Below, piece after piece: positions 44,344 through 56,020 of a stretch of 64,000 nucleotides of DNA. The DNA is taken from contig OX335657.1 in the NCBI GenBank assembly GCA_946894095.1, positions 11,718,001-11,782,000 of the forward strand, in the 5' to 3' direction. Numbering within the stretch: the stretch's first letter is position 1; every line of letters starts with the position of its first letter. This stretch comes from Incurvaria masculella. Taxonomy: Eukaryota > Arthropoda > Insecta > Lepidoptera > Incurvariidae. The notes under the pieces were generated by a model. It had not been told where the DNA came from. It searched no databases and was given only the letters and a program-made list of their open reading frames with translations. The position numbers and the translations under genes were made by a program.

Positions 44344-44893
44344 TTAAGGAGGCCCAACCCGCTCAACTCCCCATACAAACGGGGAAAGAAGATCACGTCC
44401 ATATTTCTTATCAGAGATCCCAAATTTTGCTCAAAAGAGCTTTATTTGATCAAACTAGATGTCTGATGACCGTTGGCATTGTAAAATTGTGTTTGGTTTC
44501 TAAGTTATAAGGTTCGATAGTTCGAATTTTTCGCGCGTTTTATACAATAAATTTGGTGGTTTATTACGCAATGATATAGTAAGAACATCTTAAAAAGATT
44601 AGTCATCAGACATAGCTTATATAATCAAGATTTATAAGCTATTTGGTTTTTGTTAGATTTTTGACTACAGCGGTCGTGGTTTACTTTTAGCTATAAGTCG
44701 TTTTGAAATCAAAATTTTTGTAAATCTTACCAAATCATACACTATGGACATTGTCTTTTTTGTGGACATGTTGCATCTTCCTCATTACGGAGCCTGTCTT
44801 TTTCTTTGAAACAGAGAAGTTCCCAGAGCTAAACAGCACGGTTTTGTACAGTGCCCGTGAATGACTTAGTCCCGCCGGGTTGGGCCACCTTAA
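44344..44893. mobile_element. TTAA-flanked MITE family E, copy 1
   Basis: Ends TTAAGGAGGCCCAACCCG and CGGGTTGGGCCACCTTAA, about 550 bp. Internal landmarks: 'agaagatcacgtccatattt', 'agatgtctgatgacc', 'attttgcgcgcgtttta'-like 'ttcgcgcgttttatacaata', 'cattgtcttttttgtggaca' and 'cgtgaatgacttagtcccg'. No ORF of note. Full second copy at 56021-56566. Confidence 0.85.
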
Positions 44894-46520
44894 GCATAAA
44901 TATCGGTAAAAAAATCTAAATATCATAGGTTAGACTATGCCACTATTGTTTTCTTGAATGTAAACTATTTTTAAACTAAATCGCAATTGCAACTTCAATG
45001 TTGGGCTTTATCGTATAATAAACCGGAGGCAGCCAGCTTACTACCAGTAAGTAAGTGGATACAATATTTCTAATATGATTATTATTTCTCAGTTTTAATT
45101 TTTTTTTTTGTTGATAAATTACATTGTTTTGTATTTACGTTCCTTGAAAGAGGCTCACCACACCTTCTGTCTATTCACTCTATAAAATTATATTGGCAAT
45201 TATGACTTTGAAGTAAAACAATAATCTATCTAGAAATATAATAATAGGCATATTTGACTCTTTCTTAAATATTGTTTAAAGTACAGCGCGACATATTCCG
45301 TATCCCACGCGCTATGGTTAAATCAATACATAAAAGTAACACAGAAAGTTTGGTTTGACACGGACTGCATACGTACAGTAGGAAAAATCAAATCAAAATA
45401 ATAATTTAGAATATAATTCTACCTAATTCCAGATATTGATAGTGACAGTAAACAATGAATGAATTATGATTATACCGACAATCATTGACCGCCTCTTTAC
45501 TTTCCATTTCCAGTCACTGACCAGAGGCGGATTATATGATAGACCCTTTTTGCAAAAAAACCTGGATATTGATCCATAATCGAACCCTCAAAATTGTTAA
45601 ATGTTTCAATGCTTTTTCCTCCTTACCTATTGCGAACCTAGAAGTGTTTTCTTTGTTTCATGATGTATTCATAACTTCAATTTGGATGGTAAACTTTCAC
45701 TATATACCTAAAAGCTTAATAAAGCCAAATTAGGTAACATTTCATCAAAGTTTTTTTTTTCTCCGTCCATCCGTCCTCCGCAGGTCTCATTTCTCAACCG
45801 ATTCTCGTGATATTTTGTGAGCAGGTTTGATAATAATTATTGGCATTTTTTTAATCGAGCCAGTTTTTGATTTTTTTTTTAAGTTATAAAAAAATTAAAA
45901 TATTAAAAAATACAGACTCGCGCCACGGAATAATGTTCTGTGGACTCGCGCTGTCTACAGCTCAGAGAGCCACTATAGAAGTCATATTTTTTATAAGTCC
46001 AACTCGCTATTTATGCAGAAACATATCTATCACTCCTCACTAAAGGATCGTGTGCGTGCGTAGATCGATCGCACTCGCACGCGCATTCATTCAACAGTTT
46101 CCCCCTCCTGCGCCGCACTCGCCCCCCAACCAATATTCCTTTGTCCCTCCAAGCTGGGGTTCGACCCTTATCTCAGTGGCAGACACAGTGCACGTGCCCC
46201 TAGAAATATAAATTTAAAATATTTTCCACCAGACACTTTGATGGCTTGACGGTGAAATCAAAGATAATATGAATAATTACATGTTTGTACATATCATGAT
46301 ATTAACCGGTTGCTGCGAATTGACAAAGGAACTAGGTGCCATGTCAGAAAAAACATATTATATTCGCTTGATAGTGAAATGAAATTCATTTACTGATGAT
46401 ATATTTTAATGTACTAATAGGATAGGACAAGATAATAAAACAAACGAAAGGGGGAGATAAAACCCAACCAGAAAAAGATCGTTCTAGAGAAGCAGTGATA
46501 TGTAAAATTAATATAATAAT
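44894..46520. other. No gene recognised
   Basis: AT-rich. A worn retroelement-like tail lies at about 45740-46010 ('ctccgtccatccgtcctccg', 'tttgtgagcaggtttgataat'). A C-rich stretch is at 46105-46135. No supported CDS. Confidence 0.4.
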
Positions 46521-47666
46521 ACTAGCTGCGGTACCCGGCTCCGCTCGGGTTAGTGTCGGCTAAATTATCTCATGGATAAAAAGTAGCCCACATGACTGGT
46601 CCAAAATAGGGTCAAACTGGTCCAGGACAATGTATCCATGTACCAAATTTAATCAAGATCGTTCGAGCCGAAATAGCATGATTTAATGAGAAACATCCAA
46701 TAATTCCCATTTAGAGCTTCGTTGACGTTTGGTGGCTATTTTAAAAAAAAACATTTGCCGCGAGAACCTTTCTGCACTTTCACTGCTACATTGCTTACCT
46801 AGTAAGTAACGTGTAACGTAGGTAAGTTTTGCGTGGACTCCAACCCACAGCCAGCCTCAACATCGAAAACAGTAACCCATCTCGAACCTGACTGCTCCCA
46901 GAGATGCTATACATTGATAAAATACGCATATAAATCAGGTAAGTGGTTCGCATGTTATAAGACTTTAAGACTCACTACTTACCCTTCTGGTAATGAAGCG
47001 TTATATTATGTAATCTATAAGTTTTTAGTAGAATCAGGCTAGACGTAGATACAATGCACATCTAAATCGAGTAATTGGTTCTCAAGGATTTTATTCTGTT
47101 GGTCGCTCCTCCGGCGATTTAGCGTGATGCCAAGTAGTCCTAAAGTTGCAGGACATACCAAGCCGTACTTTAGTAAAAGTAAGCGCTGCCGCCGCAAAGC
47201 CGAGCCGTGCATAGCATTGCAGTTTGTATGACAGCCCCATCTTAGCGTAAGCGGAACTGAATTCTATTTAGCCAATCCTAATTCCCGGGTAGTTAAATGT
47301 ACATGTACTAAGTTTTACAAATCGCTAGTGCCTTGAAAATTCGCCAAACGGACACCAAACAGTCACGACGTCTGCCCTCCCCCCGCCGCCGCTCCCCGCC
47401 ACCGCCCCCGGCTCCTCTCCCCCTAGTGTGAAGTATCGCTACCGGCATCGTTTTCGCAGCCCCGTGAAAGTTCTAAAGCCCATGGGCACATAAATTGTAG
47501 CCTATGTGTTATTCTGATGTATAAGCTATATTATTGTAAAGTTTCATTAGAATCCATTCAGTAGTTTTTACGTGAAAGAGTAACAAACATCCATCCATCC
47601 ATCCATCCATCCATCCATCCATCCATCCATCCATTATTACAAACTTTCCCCTTTATAATATTTATT
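46521..47666 (+). repeat. Retroelement-like repeat G, tandem unit 1
   Basis: Starts ACTAGCTGCGGTACCCGGCT, ends with an (ATCC)n microsatellite (47589-47632) and 'ttataatatttatt'. Head and tail resemble non-autonomous RTE-type repeats. Directly followed by a nearly identical second unit. The 69-aa frame inside is identical in both units because the DNA is, not because of selection. Confidence 0.9.
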
Positions 47667-48808
47667 ACTAGCTGCGGTACCCGGCTCCGCTCGGGTTAGT
47701 GTCGGCTAAATTATCTCATGGATAAAAAGTAGCACACATGACTGGTCCAAAATAGGGTCAAACTGGTCCAGGACAATGTATCCATGTACCAAATTTAATC
47801 AAGATCGTTCGAGCCGAAATAGCATGATTTAATGAGAAACATCCAATAATTCCCATTTAGAGCTTCGTTGACGTTTGGTGGCTATTTAAAAAAAAACATT
47901 TGCCGCGAGAACCTTTCTGCACTTTCACTGCTACATTGCTTACCTAGTAAGTAACGTGTAACGTAGGTAAGTTTTGCGTGGACTCCAACCCACAGCCAGC
48001 CTCAACATCGAAAACAGTAACCCATCTCGAACCTGACTGCTCCCAGAGATGCTATACATTGATAAAATACGCATATAAATCAGGTAAGTGGTTCGCATGT
48101 TATAAGACTTTAAGACTCACTACTTACCCTTCTGGTAATGAAGCGTTATATTATGTAATCTATAAGTTTTTAGTAGAATCAGGCTAGACGTAGATACAAT
48201 GCACATCTAAATCGAGTAATTGGTTCTCAAGGATTTTATTCTGTTGGTCGCTCCTCCGGCGATTTAGCGTGATGCCAAGTAGTCCTAAAGTTGCAGGAAA
48301 TACCAAGCCGTACTTCAGTAAAAGTAAGCGCTGCCGCCGCAAAGCCGAGCCGTGCATAGCATTGCAGTTTGTATGACAGCCCCATCTTAGCGTAAGCGGA
48401 ACTGAATTCTATTTAGCCAATCCTAATTCCCGGGTAGTTAAATGTACATGTACTAAGTATTACAAATCGCTAGTGCCTTGAAAATTCGCCAAACGGACAC
48501 CAAACAGTCACGACGTCTGCCCTCCCCCCGCCGCCGCTCCCCGCCACCGCCCCCGGCTCCTCTCCCCCTAGTGTGAAGTATCGCTACCGGCATCGTTTTC
48601 GCAGCCCCGTGAAAGTTCTAACGCCCATGGGCACATAAATTGTAGCCTATGTGTTATTCTGATGTATAAGCTATATTATTGTAAAGTTTCATTAACATCC
48701 ATTCAGTAGTTTTTACGTGAAAGAGTGACAAACATCCATCCATCCATCCATCCATCCATCCATCCATCCATCCATTATTACAAACTTTCCCCTTTATAAT
48801 ATTTATTA
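47667..48808 (+). repeat. Retroelement-like repeat G, tandem unit 2
   Basis: Differs from unit 1 at only a handful of positions (for example 'agcacacatg' for 'agcccacatg', one A fewer in the A-run near 47890, 'ggaaatacca' for 'ggacatacca', 'aagtattac' for 'aagttttac'). The ATCC array is of similar length. Confidence 0.9.
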
Positions 48809-48892
48809 GATTAGATTAGAAGATTAGATTACGAATAGTAATACATTATAATATAAAAAGGCGTCATCTTTTTTTCCACATAGAGTTTGACA

Positions 48893-48924
48893 GAAGCGAA
48901 CACGCGAACTTCTCGTGTTCGCTT
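48893..48924. repeat. Palindrome GAAGCGAACACG
   Basis: GAAGCGAACACGCGAA is followed by TTCTCGTGTTCGCTT, a near-perfect palindrome preceded by CATAGAGTTTGACA. Related copies are at 61247-61292 (reversed, one arm broken) and 62572-62612 (diverged). Confidence 0.7.
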
Positions 48925-49599
48925 TCATGCGTGGAGGACCTATCGATGGGGGACCTTATCCCTCGAATAGATTTCTTCCAGCCGACCGCGAAAAAAAAAG
49001 AAGCTGCTTAGTAAACACTAAATATACTGCAATTTGTACTTCATATTTTGACAATCGCAAAAAATCTAAACTTCTAGGGGTACTTCTCGTTGACCTGGAA
49101 TCGTGAAATTTGCCTAGAAGCAAGGTCTGCTGGCACAAGTATAGAAAAAAAGATTTGTAGCTGAGTATATCGTATACAACTATGGTATAATAGAAATATT
49201 TAAGCTACTATTATAACCTCTGGAACCCACCGTGCGCGATTCAATTCGAATTTGTATTTATTTTATTTTATTAGGCAACACTTCAATTCAATCAAACTTG
49301 TTTTTTATGCGAAGGTTCTTGAAGGTCGTTCCTTCGAATGGGACTTTGGAAATATGAATCGACACGAAACACGAACGAGAACGGATTTCAAATTTTGACT
49401 CTCGTTCGTTCCAAAATGTTTTAAAAGTTGCCGCCATTTTATGGAAGTTGCCATGCCATATATTTCTGTCGTGTGTAAATTTCATTGTATCGGACTGGAA
49501 CCTCTTGAAGTTGTGAAACTCGACGTCAAAACACGCTAATATGTCCGTGGATGCACAATTTTCGCAATAATAGTAAGAAAAGAAGAAGGACACATCCAA

Positions 49600-50330
49600 C
49601 ATGCCGAAAGACAAAAGGTATTCTTGCTATATGTAAATGGAATAACAGGCATCATTGGGCGGAAACTGAAAACAATCAGATTTGCACAGTTTTCACACCT
49701 ATAAAAAAGGTCTTACAATTTTTACGCTCAGTGAAAGAGCAGCTCCCCTTGCAGTCTCCAGGCGTGTACAAAATTCCATGTTCCTGTGGGGCTTATTATA
49801 TCGGACAAATAAAGCGAAGTGTTGCGACACGGTTTACGGAATACATTAGAGCAGTAAAGAAGAAGGATTCCGCGAAATCTGCTTTGTGTGTATAGCGAAT
49901 CAGGACCGAATCACTTGATACGTTTCGATCAGGGAGGTAAAATCGCGCCGCCGGAAAACGAAATATACCAAAAATATCCGAGAAGCCACCGAGATTAAGA
50001 AGCACAACAACTTCAATCGATAAGACTCTTTTAAGCTCTCTTCAATGTGGAACCCAATACTTCAACCACTGAGGAAGACGATATCGGCGACGATGTTGTC
50101 AGCTCATACTGCCTGTCGTCTGAAACGCAGCTCAAGAGAATTCCGCAACTACCCGCACCACCCACAGCTACGATCTACGACCACGGCGAGCCTAGCTGTC
50201 AGTCGGCTGCTGCGTACCACAGAACATATAATATCCTAACGGACGTAGCGGCTGCCCCCTTGAGAATGGGCTGAACGATCTGCTCGAAACGTCGGAGTAT
50301 GTCTCCTCCCGCCGCATGAAAGATCTAAAA
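49600..50330 (+). pseudogene. Penelope-like element 3' fragment with GIY-YIG
   Basis: The frame ending at 49895 reads PIKKVLQFLRSVKEQLPLQS, then GVYKIPCSCGAYYIGQIKRS and VATRFTEYI. This is the linker and GIY-YIG endonuclease start of a Penelope-like element. Just upstream, in another frame, AIYVNGITGIIGRKLK matches the end of the reverse-transcriptase thumb, so a frameshift lies near 49640-49690. Downstream, a shifted frame gives KHNNFN-like sequence, and the tail 'cttgagaatgggctgaacga' ends in CGAAACGTCGG. The reverse-transcriptase core is absent. Confidence 0.8.
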
Positions 50331-51087
50331 AGATTTTATGACTTTTAAGGAACATATTTGTTCTTGTAATTAAATAAAATATCACAAAGCTTCTTATATT
50401 AATTAACATACTTAATGTTTGAATATTTTATAACCTCAGATCAGTATTAATAAGTAAATAAAATCGAAACAAACGTTAAGTTAATTGTTTTTTTAACCCT
50501 TGTACATATTCAAACGAATATAGTAGGTAGGTACAATCTCGCGAAAAACGTTCATATTTTGCCGTAGCCTTGAAGGCAAACGACTGCCTTTCCAAGCGAC
50601 AGATAGTGGTGATACAACCCGGATACACCAATTATTATTTTTTCTCTCACAAAGATACGAATGCGAATCGCTCATCGATGAAGTCACCCGAGGAATCGCC
50701 CCTGTGTAGAAAACCGTGGTAATGATTATTGTACAGCTTTTATGATTTCTGATCTTTTCTCAGTTTCAGATCTGATTTTACATTTCCTATAAGGCCGTTG
50801 GGAGACGTTGAGCGCTCGTACGCCGTAGTATTTATTATATATTCTTTAGATTCAAGAACGTTCAGTGGCTCACTACGTTGCCGATTGGTAGCCCTGCGTT
50901 GCTGTCAGGGTGCGGAAAATGTTAAACTGGAGGGATTTTTACTGATTTTGGAAATTGCCCGCTGCTAGAAAAAAGCCGCCATTTTGTCCGCTCTCTACCT
51001 AAGCTCTCTACTTCTTGAAATGATTAACTATGTTGGTGCAGCGCGTCAGACGACTCTTCTAAGATCTATTGATATATATTCCTCCTA

Positions 51088-51365
51088 GTCCCAGTTGTTA
51101 CCTAAATTAGCGCTTACGGAAGTTACTTAAAACGTCAAACTCCATACAAGTTTTTACTGTAAATTCTGTGGTTTTACTTCTTCAAGCTGTCAAAGTCAAA
51201 CTCGGACGTCCGTTTAGTATGAAAACGCCCGGCATCGACGTTGCAACGGTTATTTACGGCAACGGTGAGTAAGCTGTCAAATCAAACTCGGACTTGCAAA
51301 TGTTAGTTCGCTTAACGCCCACTGCGAGCGCTCTTCAATTGCTCCATACATTTCAAAACGCTGGG
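51088..51365. repeat. Family D repeat, right-truncated copy
   Basis: Starts GTCCCAGTTGTTACCTAAA and shares all internal blocks with 41599-41935 up to 'catttcaaaacgc', where it breaks off. Confidence 0.8.
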
Positions 51366-51552
51366 ATTAAGGGTCTGTTATAATTATAGCATGGAATAGA
51401 GTTATAGATACACACATATTTAAAAAAATATTACTATATAATAGATTTAATGGCAAAACCCTTTAACTGAGGAACAATTTAAAAAATATAAACGTCAACT
51501 AACACTGGTAGTCGGCGCAGACACTGGTAGTCCCCAAACAGAAAAAAATCGC

Positions 51553-51950
51553 GGTTAGCACAGAATAGTCAGAAGTCTAACTTTTACCACGCAAGAAATA
51601 AGAACGACAATTTCCCGCGAACGTTAGCGCGAACCGTATGCAAGCACGTTCGATTCTCACTCTTATTTTTTACAAAATAAGGGTTATGAGTATAACATTT
51701 CGCGCGAACGTCTGCGCTCTATCTGGGGAAGGCTTATAACCTTGCATAGAAAGCCTTCCGTAGACCGAAAAAGATTTGCGGTTAGCACAGAATACTCATA
51801 AGTCAATTTCTTAGTACGCAAGAAATAAAAGCGATAAACGAAGTTTCGCGCAAGTGCACGCTCGATTCTCCCTCTTATTTCTTGCACGCTAAGAGTTGTG
51901 AGTATAAAATTCCTCGCTGCATTCCGCGCTCTCTAGAAAAGGCTTAATTA
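51553..51950. repeat. Two tandem copies of a hairpin-forming unit
   Basis: GCGGTTAGCACAGAATA starts at 51553 and again at 51778. Each unit contains 'acgcaagaaataa' and, reversed, a TTATTTYTTGCA-like arm, then TTATGAGTATAA or TTGTGAGTATAA mirrored by the earlier ACTCATAAGTC. Copies differ at many positions. They lie roughly 0.8-1.2 kb upstream of the IRS start codon. Confidence 0.65.
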
Positions 51951-52199
51951 CTGATCCATCTATTATCGTGCTCGCGGTGCGGAGCTGTATGAATACATGT
52001 TTGTAGTTCCTCAGAATGCGTGAAAGTGTACGTGTGTGAGTGTGTGACGTAGGCTTGTGCACGAACTTCACGTCGATGCGAATGACACGCAATAGTACTA
52101 AAACGAAAAAAACATACGTGTAAAATACCAATTTCGTCACCGATTCATATGGGAATATCAATAAGAACAATTTGAAAACCACTTCTAGTGCGGATGTGG

Positions 52200-52736
52200 A
52201 TTATTGGATAAGTTGTCCCGGGTGCTACCACGACGGCGTGACTTCCATGCTCTGCAAGGGGCGGTGCGGTAGTACTACGCGCGATTCGTGAATGAGTTTC
52301 TCTCGTTCACACGTTTCGTCTAGTAGATGCGTGAGAGTGAGACAGTTGTGCGAGGTCCGCCCGTGTTGTTGTTGATCGTGTGATTTTTTCCCCGTCGAAA
52401 TTGGTGTAGTGTATTCGATAACAACACGACACCGTCCGCTTGTGATGTGATACTGTGAAACGTGGAGTGAATGGTTGCTGCATTCCGCCGCGAGTGAAGT
52501 GTTGTGAACGCGAGGAGCGCGGGTTTCGCGTGGGTGCGCAGTGCGCACATCGGTGCGGTGTGGTCGTGGAGACCCGTCGCGGTGACTCCACGCGTGCCCA
52601 CGCTTCTGGAAGATAAGAGTTTCGCCGGAGGCGCCGCGGGTCGAGTTCGAGCGGCGCCAACAGTCGTTGCGGATTTAGTAAACAACTTCAAGGTTATCGG
52701 GTGGCATGTGCGGTGTAGTATGCGGTCGTAGTTAGG
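52200..52736 (+). promoter_or_regulatory. GC/CpG-rich leader region of the IRS gene
   Basis: GC and CpG density rises sharply from about 52200 to the start codon, consistent with a promoter-proximal 5' UTR. No TATA box is obvious. The long minus-strand ORF here (to 53102) is a composition and coding shadow. Confidence 0.5.
52706..52735 (+). other. Upstream ORFs before the IRS start
   Basis: ATG 52706 opens nine codons ending at TAG 52733-52735, one base before the main ATG. A second ATG at 52720 opens three codons ending at TAG 52729-52731, in a different frame. Both are seen directly; their use depends on the leader being unspliced here. Confidence 0.6.
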
Positions 52737-53109
52737 ATGTCTGAGGAGCGCGCGCCCCCCGAGGAGGCGCACGTCGTGCGCCAGGGGTACCTCCGCCGCC
52801 TTAAGACTATGAAGCGCAAGTACTTCGTGCTCAAATCCGAATCGCGTGAGAACTCGGCCCGCTTGGAGTACTACGAGAGCGACAAGAAGTTCCGGGCACG
52901 CGCGCCTCCGAAGCGAGCGATTCCACTGAAGACTTGCTTCAACATCAACCGGAGACTGGACACTAAACACAAGCATGTGATCGCACTGTACACGAAGGAA
53001 GAAAGTTTCTGCGTTGTCCTGGAGAGTGAGGAGGAATTGAGAGCATGGCTGAACGCGCTGCTGTCCCTGCATGGGGAGGATGGGAGCGATGAACTGCAGC
53101 ACCCAACAC
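52737..53109 (+). CDS. chico: Insulin receptor substrate, exon with PH domain
   Basis: Adaptor that docks on the activated insulin receptor and relays the signal to PI3-kinase. The first 120 residues form a pleckstrin-homology domain: VVRQGYLRRLKTMKRKYFVL (first strands), SARLEYYESDKKF, APPKRAIPLKTCFNINRRLD, KHKHVIALYT and the closing helix with the invariant tryptophan in EELRAWLNALLSLHGED. Spacing and wording match animal IRS proteins very closely. ATG 52737 was chosen because the domain follows at once. The exon ends in phase 1 at a GTGCGT donor (53110), and the next exon at 62975 fits that phase. Beyond the donor the frame runs into intron. Phosphotyrosine docking motifs lie in later exons outside the window. 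Confidence 0.93.
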
Positions 53110-53645
53110 GTGCGTCTTGTTTAACGTTTTGTTCGAATACTAACCTGCCTAAAGTATCAACTTACCAATACCATACAAAGTACGGAGAGAAGGTCTATCA
53201 ACCGAGAGAGAGCTGGACAGAACCAACCTAACTCAGGGCTGTATGGCTGTATTGGGAAATTCGCTCCATTTAATGTCTGAGTCTGTCTGTTCCTCTGAAT
53301 GATTCACATGCGTATGTCCTTTTGCTCATCTCACATTCGGACCTGCATGAATTATCGGCTGCCCTCTTTGTGTAGAAACTCTAGGGCCAAGAAATAGTAG
53401 AAAATATTGGAATGTGCATGCAGGCAGGATAAAGGTAGACGGAGCGATTTCCAATTACAGATTGCGGCTCCTAACTAGAACCCAACTGCCACATGGCACA
53501 CCTGTGGTACCACAGTGCACAGGAGTGTCCATAGTTGTCACCTGTCGGTACCTCTACTTTAATTAATAGGAATAAAATAACATGTAACCTACAATACCCA
53601 CTCAAACAATCCCCGTTGCAAACGTGCAACCGGGGCAAAGCCCCG

Positions 53646-53800
53646 GTTGCACGAAGAGACAGCCGAGTTAATCAATGTTCAAACACGTCTCTTTTAGTGA
53701 TCCGCATAGAGTTCCTTCCATACTGTCCACACAAAGTGACGTGTTTGATCATACTTTGACGTTGATTTTGATTTTTTGTCCTTTCGTGCACTCGGCCTTA
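53646..53800. repeat. MITE family I, inverted copy
   Basis: TTGCACGAAGAGACAGCCGA at left and CTTTCGTGCACTCGGCC at right. It is the reverse of 2437-2577. A GC-rich palindrome, CAACCGGGGC..GCCCCGGTTG, lies immediately left (about 53627-53649). Confidence 0.7.
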
Positions 53801-55263
53801 AGTGAGTTTTCTCCACTGAAACATTCACTTATTTTGACACTTTGGCTCTGCTGGCTTACTCAGCTTTTGGAACTATGTTCCTTATCGTGCGTTTCGTGGA
53901 TGAGATCTAGACGGAAAAATGTATCCGACACTTTTCCTGTCAAACAGATAGCGACACTGACGCGACACTTTTGCTGTCAACGAAACAGAGCTTCAGTCCT
54001 GCTGTCAAAATGCAGGCAAGCACGGAATGGATTTTTCTCATTTCCGTCAAATATTACTTTGTAAATGTCTCGCTTACCGGGAAATCGAGCGATGCCTGTA
54101 CCCGAAGGCTGCATACGGAGTCCAAAAACATTTTAGAGTTTTCAATCATCTGATAAGCTTGGAAATGCACTGTATCATAATATGAAAGCTCGAAGTGTAA
54201 GGAAAGTGTACACACGAAGTGTAAAGTGTACACAAATTACCAAAACAAATCCCGGAAGATGTCTACGCATCGATCCCGACTTCCTCTTTTATTTACTACA
54301 TTGATATTCTGGTATAATTAATAGAGAAGTGCATTGATTATATTTTTATTCTATTCAGTATGCCAACAATATTATAATTAAGTCCAAACGACAAAGGCTA
54401 CCTAGGTACATAGAACATGGATCACAAAATAATCACGAAATAACAAATTTTGAGTGTAAATGTCAATGAATAGCCTACACATGATACAAGTAAGGTCCAT
54501 ATATCATTACACATGATACAAATAAGGTCCATATATAATTTAATTATAAGATGCGCAAACATGACAAAGCGGTGTGTTGCAGCAACCCTGATGCAGCGCA
54601 CGCATAGAAGAATGGATCCACGGATCTTTCCGATTTTGATGTAACTTAGTGAGTTTGACTACCAAAAAAGCTTAAATAATGTAAGTAGAGATATTTATTG
54701 AGACCTCCCCCTTTCCCCCATATAAGATTGGGTGAGATTCGACTCGACCCCCCGCCCCTTGAACACCTCACGTAATTAATGGACGCCCCCAAAGAAAGAA
54801 ATCTGTAAAAGTCTTAAAAAAATATTTATTTCATATATATTTTGATGCTTGCACTATATTGTTGCGGCTAGCTATAAATTAATATGTTCAGATTGTATTC
54901 ACCACTGATGCAAGTCAATTGAGGAAGGTGTCTTCTCTGACTCAAAGGTACTAATTATAAATTCTTGCATGACTTGCTGAATCGTAGATTTGCATTTACT
55001 TCTCAGACCTTTTGGAAAGTGGACCAAATAGTGGCAAAAAAACACCTAGGTAATTGAATTTTGAAAACTAAACATACATACCATCACACCGGCACCAAAT
55101 ATATGCTAGCGTAACAGAAACGACTCTTGCAGTTGTATTCCCATGTGTCTGCTTTCGGCAATGCGTGCGTGAGCCTAGACTGGAACAGGAGCGCGCGGGG
55201 TGAGAATTTTGCAGCCGCGGCTTCCTGGGACATTGGATTGTAGCAATGCGGCATGCCGTGCCT

Positions 55264-55554
55264 TTAAGTGGCAACTATTATATAAGATTTATAATAAATT
55301 TGGTTATTGTTTGATTTTTGAGTACAACGGTCGTGATTTACTTTTAGCTATAGTTAAGTCTTTTTGTAATTACAATTTTCGTAAATATTACCAAATCAAA
55401 CACTATGCGCATTGTCCGTTTTGTGGACATGTTGCATCCTCCTCATCATGGAACCTGCCCTTTTTTTTGAAACAGAGAAGGTCCCAGTGCGCAATAGCAA
55501 TGTTTTCTACCGTGCCCGCGAATGAGTTAGTCCCATTGGGAAGGGCCGCCTTAA
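55264..55554. mobile_element. MITE family E, internally deleted copy
   Basis: TTAA at both ends (55264 and 55551) with the right half of family E: 'ttggttattgtttgattttt', 'cattgtccgttttgtggaca', 'cgcgaatgagttagtccc'. The left half is missing. Reversed E-like sequence follows at 55555-55670. Confidence 0.7.
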
Positions 55555-56020
55555 GCTGTTTTTTGTTTTATCGTTGAGTAATCCACGTCCAAGTATTTGT
55601 ATAAAACATTCGAAAAATTCGAACTTTCGGACCTTATAACTTAAGAACGGCCCGTAAGCTATGCTCCCCATACAAACGTAGTTAACTAATCATTTGGAAA
55701 GTGCTATTCCAATTTAATTGATATTTAATATCTAATATCAGGTAACAAATATCTGTGTCTGCATGCTTTTGTTTTTTTGAAAAATCCAAACCGAATAAAA
55801 TTAAAGCAAAAAGAAAATCTTCATACAAATTTGGTTTTCTCTGTGGTTTGACGGGTCACAGCACAATACAATAACCAAAAAAACAATGACACGCACACGC
55901 AGATATTTGTAGCCTAATATTAGATACCAAATATCAACAGTGTTGGAACAGTGTTTTTAAAATTATTAGTAAACTACGTTTGTATGGGAGGCGAAATTGT
56001 CTGATGCTTACGGGCCGACC

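Noticed and set aside
47589..47632. Short repeats suggesting a CRISPR array
   Set aside because: It is a simple (ATCC)n microsatellite with no spacers, in a eukaryotic context.
46833..48187. Two identical 69-aa ORFs as a duplicated gene
   Set aside because: The identity reflects a recent DNA duplication of a non-coding repeat; the frame is not preserved in the diverged copy at 29270-30290.
52320..53102. 260-aa open frame on the minus strand over the IRS exon
   Set aside because: It is antisense to the PH-domain exon and its GC-rich leader, has no domain, and the + frame is an unmistakable PH domain.
53110..53231. IRS reading frame continuing after 53109 to the stop at 53231
   Set aside because: Similarity to IRS ends at the GTGCGT donor, and the phase-1 join to 62975 restores the PTB domain.
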